From JAUVKA01 sp964465145 (GTDB lineage Bacteria; Bacteroidota; Bacteroidia; Bacteroidales; UBA12481), in contig CAYXJR010000130.1 of NCBI GenBank assembly GCA_964465145.1, forward strand, positions 1-8,147: DNA of 8,147 nucleotides. Reading direction: 5' to 3'. A program made the position numbers and the translations under genes. Under the pieces are notes generated by a model, which saw only the letters and a list, made by a program, of their open reading frames with translations, had not been told where the DNA came from and did not search any database. Below, piece by piece: positions 1 to 6,409 of the stretch. Positions within the stretch are counted from its first letter, which is position 1. Each line of letters begins with the position of its first letter.

Positions 1-2605
1 TAAGCGCAAGAGCTTCAAGAACCTTTTTATTAATAGATTTAAGGTTGATCCTCTCGATGAAATCATAAATATTGATGAAAGGGCCTCCCTCTTTTCGGGC
101 TGCCACAATGTCATCCACAGCGCCGGCACCTACCCCTTTAACTGCTGCCAGTCCAAAGCGTATGTTTCCTTGCTTGTTGACTGTAAACTTGCTGAAACTT
201 TCATTTACTTCCGGGCCAAGCACTTCGAGACCCATTCTCTTGCATTCATCCATATATGTCTTGATCTTTTTAATATCGCTCAGGTTACGGCTGAGGACTG
301 CCGACATATATTCAGCGGGATAATTTGCTTTAAGGAAGGCAGTTTGAAAAGCAACAACCGAATAGGCTGCTGAGTGCGACCTGTTAAATCCGTATTTTGC
401 AAATTCCTGCATAAGATCGAAAACATGAGCTGCTTTTTCGGATGTTATGTTCTTTTCCAACGCTCCCGATATGAAGTCCTGTTTCTGCTGTTCCATAGCC
501 TCCATTTTCTTTTTTCCCATAGCCCTCCTGAGTAAATCGGCTTTTCCTAATGAGAAGCCACCCATGATTTGGGCAGCCTGCATGATCTGTTCCTGGTACA
601 CCATGATACCATAGGTGTCTTTAAGAATTTTTTCGAGCCAGGGATGGGGATAATCGACCTCTTCCAGTCCATGTTTTCTTCTAATAAATTGTGGGATAAA
701 CTGCATGGGGCCCGGCCGATAAAGAGCATTCATGGCTATAAGATCCTCCAATACCGTGGGTTTTAATTCCTTGAGGTATCCCCGCATGCCAGAGGATTCA
801 AACTGGAAGGTGCCTACCGTTTCACCGCGTTGGTACAATTCAAATGTCTTTTCATCCTCATATGAAATATTATTGATGTCAATATGAATGTTTCGTGACA
901 TACTAATGTTATCAACCGCATCTTTAATTATAGAAAGGGTCTTCAAGCCTAGAAAATCCATCTTAAGCATACCGACATTTTCGATGTGCTTCCCATCATA
1001 CTGGCTAAGGTAAAGTTCTGTATCCTTGGATGTGCTCAGGGGGATGTGTTCAATAAGGTCTTCAGGGCCAATAATTATCCCACAGGCATGTATCCCCGAC
1101 TGCCGGACTGATCCCTCCAGTGTTTCGGCCATTGCAAGAGTTCTCACTACGGCTGGATCACCATCGATCCTTTCTTTTTTAAGAGCGCTCACCTCCTCGT
1201 AGGCTTTTTTAAGATCCATTTTAGGGCCATCGGGGACCATCTTTGTCAGACGAATGGCTTCTGACAGGGGGAGGTTGATTACCCTTGCTACATCACGGAT
1301 TGCCATCTTTGCAGCCATAGTACCAAAGGTGATGACCTGGGCCACCCGCTCTTTCCCGTATTTGTCTACCACCCATTTCATGATTTCCTCCCGGCCATCT
1401 TCGTCAAAATCAATATCAATGTCGGGTATGGAGATTCTCTCAGGGTTTAGGAACCTCTCAAACAGGAGTTTGTACTTGATCGGGTCGATATTTGTAACCC
1501 CGGTGCAATAGGCTATTGCAGAACCAGCCGCTGATCCTCGTCCCGGACCAACAGAAACATCCGCTTCCCGGGCAGCACGAATGAAATCCTGAACAATCAG
1601 GAAATATCCGGCAAAGCCCATATCCCTTACAACATTGAGCTCAAAATCAAGCCGTTCGCGTATACTTTCTGTTATATCAGGGTACCTTATTTTTGCACCC
1701 TCAAAAGTTAGGTGCCGAAGATAATCATCCTGATTATCAAACCCATCCGGAATACTAAAAGCCGGTAACAAAACCTTCCGGTCAAGATTATACTCTTCCA
1801 CTGTTTCGGCTAGCTTTAGGGTATTATCCAAGGCTTCAGGGATATAGCTGAATAGCTCGGCCATTTCATCAGGAGATTTGAAATATTCGTTCCCGGTGAA
1901 TTTCATGCGAGTATCGTCATTAATATCTTTCCCGGTTTTTAGACACAAGAGTATATCCTGGGCCTCCGCATCTTCTTTTTGAAGGTAATGGACGTCATTG
2001 GTGGCAATTAAAGGGACATCATGCTGTCTTGCTAATTTGATAAGAATAGAGTTGACTGTCTCTTGCTCAGGATACCCATGGTCTTGTAATTCAATATAAT
2101 AATCCGAACCAAACAAAGCTTTATACTTCAGTAGAATTGTTTCTGCCTCAGCCTCGCTTATCATAGCTGCTTTGGGCAGTTCACCCCCAAGGCAGGAGGA
2201 ACAGGCGATTAATCCCTCATGAAATTTCTCCAGGATCTCCCAATCGATTCGGGGTTTGTAATAGAATCCTTCAATATAAGCCAGTGATACCAGTTTTATA
2301 AGGTTATGGTATCCGATTTTATTCCGGGCCAACAAGATAAGATGATACCGGTTTCGGTCTTCTTTATCCGATTTATCCATACGGCTATTTGCGGCCAGAT
2401 AGACCTCGCATCCTAAAATGGGCTTGATGCCGGCTTTCCGTGCTTCGTCGTAAAAGTGTTTTACCCCAAACATGTTTCCATGATCGGTAATCGCCAGGGC
2501 AGACATATTGAACTGTTTCGCCCTGTCAATTAATTTTGGAATGGATGTAGCTCCATCAAGGATGGAGTATTGTGTGTGAACGTGTAAGTGGACAAATTCA
2601 TTCAT
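1..2605 (-). CDS. dnaE: DNA polymerase III subunit alpha (5' part; runs off the left edge)
   Basis: This is the replicative polymerase subunit that extends DNA in the Pol III core. I translated the minus strand from ATG at 2605-2603; 868 codons are open to the window edge without a stop. The N-terminal PHP domain starts with HLHVHTQYSILDG (residues 6-18), followed by TDHGN, GCEVYLA and NDVHYL segments. Its metal-ligand positions look intact, unlike the degenerate E. coli version, so a second exonuclease-type activity is possible (inference). The polymerase core has VGPGRGSAAGS, PDIDIDF (394-400, two catalytic Asp) and KMDFLGL (third catalytic Asp about residue 550), then ALYRPGP, YQEQIMQ, DLLRRAMGKKK and HSAAYS. 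The last visible part is the helix-hairpin-helix region (GLAAVKGVGAGAV). The OB-fold and tau-binding C-terminus, probably 300 or more residues, lie outside. The gene is divergent from rpsP. An alternative ATG at 2601 is out of frame. No frameshift was seen. Confidence 0.97.
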   Translation of the reverse strand, partial: MNEFVHLHVHTQYSILDGATSIPKLIDRAKQFNMSALAITDHGNMFGVKHFYDEARKAGIKPILGCEVYLAANSRMDKSDKEDRNRYHLILLARNKIGYHNLIKLVSLAYIEGFYYKPRIDWEILEKFHEGLIACSSCLGGELPKAAMISEAEAETILLKYKALFGSDYYIELQDHGYPEQETVNSILIKLARQHDVPLIATNDVHYLQKEDAEAQDILLCLKTGKDINDDTRMKFTGNEYFKSPDEMAELFSYIPEALDNTLKLAETVEEYNLDRKVLLPAFSIPDGFDNQDDYLRHLTFEGAKIRYPDITESIRERLDFELNVVRDMGFAGYFLIVQDFIRAAREADVSVGPGRGSAAGSAIAYCTGVTNIDPIKYKLLFERFLNPERISIPDIDIDFDEDGREEIMKWVVDKYGKERVAQVITFGTMAAKMAIRDVARVINLPLSEAIRLTKMVPDGPKMDLKKAYEEVSALKKERIDGDPAVVRTLAMAETLEGSVRQSGIHACGIIIGPEDLIEHIPLSTSKDTELYLSQYDGKHIENVGMLKMDFLGLKTLSIIKDAVDNISMSRNIHIDINNISYEDEKTFELYQRGETVGTFQFESSGMRGYLKELKPTVLEDLIAMNALYRPGPMQFIPQFIRRKHGLEEVDYPHPWLEKILKDTYGIMVYQEQIMQAAQIMGGFSLGKADLLRRAMGKKKMEAMEQQKQDFISGALEKNITSEKAAHVFDLMQEFAKYGFNRSHSAAYSVVAFQTAFLKANYPAEYMSAVLSRNLSDIKKIKTYMDECKRMGLEVLGPEVNESFSKFTVNKQGNIRFGLAAVKGVGAGAVDDIVAARKEGGPFINIYDFIERINLKSINKKVLEALAL

Positions 2606-2730
2606 CTTCTAAGTATTTGTATACCAACCGGTAAGAAATAATTTTCATAAAGGTGGGCAGAAGCCTAAAATTACTATAATTGAGATTGAATCATCCATCT
2701 GTTTAAAACTCTTTAAAAAGAAAATCAATC

Positions 2731-2762
2731 TTTTGTTAGAGAACTAATTACTCCTATCTTTG
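2731..2762 (+). promoter_or_regulatory. Bacteroidota-type promoter for rpsP
   Basis: TTTTG at 2731-2735 (-33 element, TTG at 2733-2735) is followed after exactly 19 nt by TATCTTTG at 2755-2762, which matches the TAnnTTTG -7 element used by the Bacteroidota housekeeping sigma factor. Transcription would start near 2768-2770, giving a leader of about 35 nt before the rpsP ATG. The leader is A-rich with no Shine-Dalgarno sequence, as is common in this phylum. The match is seen directly; activity is inferred. Confidence 0.82.
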
Positions 2763-2802
2763 CACCCACAAAATTTCACAGTAATCAAAATTAAATTGAA
2801 AA

Positions 2803-3588
2803 ATGCCAGTAAGAATCAGATTAGCTAGACACGGGAGAAAATCCCGTCCGTATTACTACATTGTAGTTGCGGATAGCAGGGCACCACGTGATGGTAAGTT
2901 TATTGAACGGATTGGCTCATACAACCCGGTCACAAATCCTGCTACAGTAGAACTGGATTTCGACAAAACACTTGACTGGATGCAAAAAGGAGCGCAGCCA
3001 TCGGATACGGTACGTAACCTTTTACAACAAAAAGGTGTGATGTACAAAAACCACCTGCTTAAGGGAGTAAAAAAAGGCGCCCTCACAGAAGAGCAGGCCG
3101 AGCAGCAGTTTCAGGTGTGGTTGAGCGAAAAGGAAAACCAATTGCATGGTATTGTTCAGAAAATTAAATCTGAACAGGATTCAGATGAAAAAGCCAGGTT
3201 CGACGCTGAAATTAAAATTCGGGAATCTATGGCAGCAGAGTTGGCAAAGAAGCGTTCCGACTTAGTTGCCGCTGAAGCAGAGGTTGAGGAAACCGCTACA
3301 GAGGTAGTTGAGGAGGTGGTGGAATTTAAGGAGGAAGCACCGGCAGCAGTGGAAGAAACCGCAGTTGAAGTTGCTGAAGAAGCACCGGCAGCAGTGGAAG
3401 AAACCGCAATTGAAGTTGCTGAAGAAGCACCAGCAGCAGTGGAAGAAACCGCAATTGAAGTTGCTGAAGAAGCACCAGCAGCAGTGGAAGAAACCGCAGT
3501 TGAAGCAGCTGAAGTAAAAGTAGAAGAGCCAGCCAAGGAAGAAGCCAGGGATAAGGAAAAATCCGGAGAAGAAAAATCCGAAGGATAA
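2803..3588 (+). CDS. rpsP: 30S ribosomal protein S16 with long acidic repeat tail
   Basis: S16 is a small-subunit protein that binds 16S rRNA and helps 30S assembly. The conserved domain fills residues 1 to about 85: MPVRIRLARHGRKSRPYY at the start, then VVADSRAPRDGKFIERIGSY, the NPxT-like segment and a DTVRNLLQQKGVMYKNHL segment. S16 is usually about 80-90 residues; this one has 261. Residues about 90-160 are charged and probably helical or coiled-coil. From about 160 the tail is dominated by Glu, Ala and Val and contains four 15-residue repeats (177-236), ending in a Lys/Glu-rich stretch (EEARDKEKSGEEKSEG). C-terminal extensions of S16 are known in Bacteroidota, but the repeats make this one longer than I would expect. 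The gene stands alone between its own promoter and a terminator, without the rimM-trmD-rplS neighbours found in Proteobacteria and Firmicutes. The ATG at 2803 is the only start that gives the conserved MPVRIRL N-terminus. Confidence 0.97.
   Translation: MPVRIRLARHGRKSRPYYYIVVADSRAPRDGKFIERIGSYNPVTNPATVELDFDKTLDWMQKGAQPSDTVRNLLQQKGVMYKNHLLKGVKKGALTEEQAEQQFQVWLSEKENQLHGIVQKIKSEQDSDEKARFDAEIKIRESMAAELAKKRSDLVAAEAEVEETATEVVEEVVEFKEEAPAAVEETAVEVAEEAPAAVEETAIEVAEEAPAAVEETAIEVAEEAPAAVEETAVEAAEVKVEEPAKEEARDKEKSGEEKSEG
3331..3510 (+). repeat. Four 45-bp in-frame tandem repeats in rpsP
   Basis: Four head-to-tail copies of exactly 45 bp lie at 3331-3375, 3376-3420, 3421-3465 and 3466-3510. Each encodes EEAPAAVEETA(V/I)E(V/A)A, 15 residues. 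Adjacent copies differ by only about 2, 1 and 3 bases (copy 1 to 2: GAG/GAA and GTT/ATT; 2 to 3: CCG/CCA; 3 to 4: ATT/GTT and GTT/GCA). Such nucleotide identity, including synonymous sites, points to recent duplication by slippage or recombination. Copy number probably varies between related strains (inference). Confidence 0.95.
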
Positions 3589-3615
3589 ACTTACTGTTAT
3601 AATCTCATTGAATTG

Positions 3616-3649
3616 AAAGGTGTTGGCTAATGGCTGGCACCCTTTTTTT
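3616..3649 (+). terminator. Rho-independent-type terminator after rpsP
   Basis: About 27 nt after the rpsP stop, AAAGGTG (3616-3622) pairs with CACC and the following bases (3638-3645, one bulged C). The stem continues inward through G-U pairs to GGC/GCC-like pairing around a loop at 3628-3632. Seven consecutive T follow at 3643-3649. This separates rpsP from the downstream operon. The stem contains wobble pairs, so strength is uncertain. Confidence 0.75.
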
Positions 3650-3751
3650 CGTTATATTAAGAGCTTTAATTTCATGCTTAAGCAATTTTGTATTAAACCT
3701 ATTGTTTAGAAGAGCGTCATAAGACTTATGAAATAATACAATTATGTAGAT
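3650..3751 (+). other. Leader region of the pqqD-like operon, no clear promoter
   Basis: This AT-rich stretch must hold the promoter if the rpsP terminator works. I find no good TTG-N19-TAnnTTTG pair: TTTTG (3686-3690) and TATTGTTT-like sequence near 3699-3706 are too close together to form one promoter. An 11-codon mini-ORF, MLKQFCIKPIV, lies at 3674-3709; it could be chance, a leader peptide or a regulatory uORF. There is no convincing Shine-Dalgarno sequence in front of the ATG at 3752. Confidence 0.4.
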
Positions 3752-3997
3752 ATGAAGATTAGATCAGGATTAACAGTTAATGAGTCGGGGTTTCTTTTCG
3801 ATCCCACAACAGGTGAGTCGTACTCCCTGAACGAAATGGGCTCCATATATTTCAACATGGTTTCTGAAGGACGAAATGCAGAGGAGATAAAAGACTTGGT
3901 AACCACTGAGTATGATGTGGATGAAGCCACTTTCGAAAAAAGTTTTCTGGATTTTGAATCCCGGTTAAAAAACTTACGGCTTATAGAGAATGAATAG
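3752..3997 (+). CDS. PqqD-family small protein (stand-alone, RRE-like)
   Basis: The 81-residue product fits the length and pattern of the PqqD family: a small winged-helix fold. Visible hallmarks are the N-terminal beta part ending in FDPTTGESYSLNEMG (residues 16-30, where many members have a 'vlLNetg' type segment), then a helix with SEGRNAEEIKDLV and a C-terminal TTEYDVDEATFEKSFLDFES segment ending in LKNLRLIE. In PQQ and other RiPP pathways, PqqD domains bind the leader of a precursor peptide and present it to a modifying enzyme. Other PqqD-like proteins occur in clusters without a known peptide. Here no radical SAM enzyme and no clear precursor gene are seen; the partner is more likely the ATP-grasp protein encoded next, whose start codon overlaps this gene by 8 bp. 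Family call is from pattern recognition; the peptide-binding role is inferred. Confidence 0.8.
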   Translation: MKIRSGLTVNESGFLFDPTTGESYSLNEMGSIYFNMVSEGRNAEEIKDLVTTEYDVDEATFEKSFLDFESRLKNLRLIENE

Positions 3998-5051
3998 CCG
4001 GACTAAATTAACAGTGGCTGTTTCGGGTTTGAACAATACAGACAATCCCGGACCGGGAATCCCGGTGATAAGGGGACTGCTTGAATCCACCTCGTTCGAC
4101 ACACGTATTATCGGCCTGTCATATGAACAGCTAGAACCTGGTATTTACATGCCGGATCATACAGATGCCGTTTATACAATGCCGTATCCATCGGTAGGGA
4201 TGAAAGCGGTCATGGACAGACTTACTTATATCAATAGCAGGGATAAAATCGATGTTCTTATCCCGAATTTTGATTCCGAACTGCTGCTCATAATCAAGAT
4301 GCAGGATCAATTGGCCACCATGGGGATAAAGACATTTTTACCTACCCTGGAACAGTTTGAGGAAAGGCATAAGACTAATCTTCCCGAGTACGGAAAGAAA
4401 TATAATGTAAAGGTTCCTGCCAGCTACCCTGTTTCTTCTGCAGGTGATATTCCGGCCATCATGAAAGAATTGAATTATCCTGTGATGATAAAGGGTAAAT
4501 TTTATGATGCATATATTGCCCGCTCCCAGGAGGAGGCCATAGGCTACTTCTATAAAATTAGTGCCAAATGGGGCCTGCCGGTTGTGCTTCAGGAGTATGT
4601 CAGTGGTACGGAAGTGAATGTGATTGCATTAGGCGACGGCCATGGAAAAACTATCGCTGCTGTGCCTATCCGGAAACAATACATCACAGATAAAGGGAAA
4701 GCCTGGGGTGGGATTGCTATTTCCGGGCCCGATATGCTAGCCCTTACCTATAGGATTATTGCTTCAACAAAATGGCGGGGAGGAATGGAGCTGGAGCTTA
4801 TACGGACAGAAAATGATGATCTATATCTTATCGAGATCAACCCTCGTATTCCTGCATGGGTATATCTGGCCGTAGCCGCCGGGCAAAATATCCCTGAGGC
4901 ATTGATTAAACTGGCAACAGGAATGCCGGTAGAGCCATATACAGAATTTAAGGTGGGAACTATGTTTGTGCGATATTCCTACGATTTGATCGCAGATTTC
5001 AGCGACTTTGAGACTATAACTACAAAGGGAGAATTGATAAAAAAGAATTGA
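3990..5051 (+). CDS. ATP-grasp ligase (CarB/PylC-like)
   Basis: ATP-grasp enzymes activate a carboxylate as acyl-phosphate and join it to an amine or thiol. The 353 residues show the usual three parts. The N-terminal pre-ATP-grasp Rossmann-like domain has TVAVSGLNN (8-16) and DVLIPNFDSELLLI (88-101), resembling the CarB/PylC 'viPgsD.El' segment. The central part has YPVMIKGKFYDAY (163-175, ATP-binding Lys 168/170) and VVLQEYVSGTEVNV (198-211, hinge and adenine-binding region). The C-terminal part has RGGMELELIR (263-272) and LIEINPRIPAW (280-290), where Glu 267, Glu 282 and Asn 284 are the expected Mg2+ ligands. All catalytic positions appear present, so the enzyme is probably active. Substrate is unknown; a CarB-like transferase or amino-acid ligase are both possible. 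The start overlaps the pqqD-like gene by 8 bp, suggesting translational coupling. The stop is one base before the next ATG. Confidence 0.88.
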   Translation: MNSRTKLTVAVSGLNNTDNPGPGIPVIRGLLESTSFDTRIIGLSYEQLEPGIYMPDHTDAVYTMPYPSVGMKAVMDRLTYINSRDKIDVLIPNFDSELLLIIKMQDQLATMGIKTFLPTLEQFEERHKTNLPEYGKKYNVKVPASYPVSSAGDIPAIMKELNYPVMIKGKFYDAYIARSQEEAIGYFYKISAKWGLPVVLQEYVSGTEVNVIALGDGHGKTIAAVPIRKQYITDKGKAWGGIAISGPDMLALTYRIIASTKWRGGMELELIRTENDDLYLIEINPRIPAWVYLAVAAGQNIPEALIKLATGMPVEPYTEFKVGTMFVRYSYDLIADFSDFETITTKGELIKKN

Positions 5052-5052
5052 A

Positions 5053-6399
5053 ATGGAGAGAAAAAAATTTGAATATCCGGTTATAAAGCGTTTTCAACCT
5101 GGCATGCCTGGGAAATCAGGCCTTCAACCGGCGTTAGAACCCATTACAGAAATCAACAATATTCCCGTTATCCGCCTGCAAGAGGAGTATGGATCTCCTC
5201 TGTTTCTTATCAAAGAAGAGACTATAAGGGATACATACCAGTCAGCTCTTCAGGCATTTAAGAGCAGATACCCGAAGGTGCAGTTTGCCTGGTCATATAA
5301 AACCAATTACCTGGATTCAGTATGCCGGGTTTTTCATGACGAAGGCTCCTGGGCCGAAGTAGTTTCAGGCTTTGAGTACAATAAAGCCCGTGCCAATGGC
5401 GTACCGGGAAAACAGATCATTTTCAACGGGCCGGATAAAAGCCGGGATGATCTGGAAATGGCTGTCAGGGACGGTGCATATATACACCTGGATCATTTTG
5501 ATGAGATGTATTCTCTTATCGAGCTTACAAATGAACTAAAGATGAAAGCAAAGGTGGCCATCCGGGTGAACATGGATACAGGAATATACCCGAAATGGGA
5601 TCGTTTTGGCTTTAATTATGAAAACGGTGAAGCCTGGGAAGCTCTCAAAAAAATTGCCCAACAGGAATATTTTGAATTGGTGGGATTACATACTCATATT
5701 GGCACCTATGTTATGAGTACCCAGGCCTATGCTACCGCTGCAAAGAAATTGTCTGAACTGGCGCTCAGAGCGGAGAAAAACCTCGGAAAGAAGGTTAAAT
5801 ATATTGATATGGGAGGTGGATTTACTTCCATGAATACACTCAAAGGAGCCTGTCATTCGGCTTCGGATACCAATCCGGGATTCAATGAATATGCCGATGC
5901 CATCAGTTATGCCATTATGAGTTCTGGATTTCAGCAAAATGATCTTCCTGTTCTGATTCTGGAAACCGGGAGGGCCATGATTGATGAATCAGGATACCTT
6001 TTGGGATCCGTCCTGGCTACCAAGCGGCTAACTGACGGACGGCGGGCTATGGTGCTGGATTTTGGAGTCAATATTCTCTTCACATCTTTCTGGTATGATC
6101 ATGAGGTGCATCCGGGATGTGAGATATCAGACTATTCCGAAGAAACTACCCTCTTTGGCCCCCTGTGCATGAATATTGATGTGATACGGCAAAACCTGGC
6201 CTTTCCCTTACTTAAAAAGGGTGATCCGGTTGTCGTACCAAGGGTGGGTGCATACAACATGACACAGTGGATGCAGTTTATTACGTACCGACCTAATGTG
6301 GTTCTCATAGATACAAACGGAAAGACACATATTATCCGGAAGAAAGAAGAACTTAGTGATCTGAAACGGTCTGAGATTATACCGGATCACCTGAAATAA
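5053..6399 (+). CDS. PLP-dependent fold-type III decarboxylase (LysA-like)
   Basis: This 448-residue protein belongs to the alanine-racemase-fold group that includes diaminopimelate, ornithine/arginine and carboxynorspermidine decarboxylases. FAWSYKTN (78-85) holds the Schiff-base Lys 83. HTHIGT (213-218) is the His-Ile-Gly motif that stacks on PLP. MGGGF (253-257) and ETGR (304-307) contact the phosphate and cofactor. GPLCMNID (369-376) is where diaminopimelate decarboxylases have C-E-S-x-D: Cys and Asp remain, but the Glu-Ser is replaced by Met-Asn, and GAYNMTQW (399-406) supplies the second PLP-contact Tyr. The chemistry is therefore likely PLP-dependent decarboxylation or epimerisation of an amino acid, but the substrate probably is not meso-diaminopimelate. 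A region around 261-277 (TLKGACHSASDTNPGF) looks like an insertion relative to LysA. There is 1 nt after the ATP-grasp gene and 10 nt before the transporter fusion. The ATG at 5053 is the only well-placed start. Confidence 0.88.
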   Translation: MERKKFEYPVIKRFQPGMPGKSGLQPALEPITEINNIPVIRLQEEYGSPLFLIKEETIRDTYQSALQAFKSRYPKVQFAWSYKTNYLDSVCRVFHDEGSWAEVVSGFEYNKARANGVPGKQIIFNGPDKSRDDLEMAVRDGAYIHLDHFDEMYSLIELTNELKMKAKVAIRVNMDTGIYPKWDRFGFNYENGEAWEALKKIAQQEYFELVGLHTHIGTYVMSTQAYATAAKKLSELALRAEKNLGKKVKYIDMGGGFTSMNTLKGACHSASDTNPGFNEYADAISYAIMSSGFQQNDLPVLILETGRAMIDESGYLLGSVLATKRLTDGRRAMVLDFGVNILFTSFWYDHEVHPGCEISDYSEETTLFGPLCMNIDVIRQNLAFPLLKKGDPVVVPRVGAYNMTQWMQFITYRPNVVLIDTNGKTHIIRKKEELSDLKRSEIIPDHLK

Positions 6400-6409
6400 G
6401 GTAGTTGAA

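Noticed and set aside
72..1511. Several short plus-strand open frames (for example 72-323, 569-766, 1254-1511)
   Set aside because: All are antisense to dnaE, whose conserved motifs are continuous on the minus strand; none shows a recognisable domain.
2786..2793. TAATTTTG on the minus strand as a -7 element for dnaE
   Set aside because: It fits TAnnTTTG, but no TTG lies about 19 nt upstream and the leader would be about 180 nt, so the match may be chance in AT-rich DNA.
3331..3510. Tandem direct repeats as a CRISPR array
   Set aside because: The repeats are contiguous with no spacers and are in frame within rpsP.
3156..3536. Open frame on the minus strand, 126 codons, Ser/Thr/Ala-rich
   Set aside because: It lies entirely antisense to the rpsP tail, and its composition is the mirror of the Glu/Ala/Val repeats; no independent start signals or conserved motifs.
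5053..6399. Calling the decarboxylase a true lysA
   Set aside because: The C-E-S-x-D substrate motif is altered and the neighbours are not lysine biosynthesis genes.
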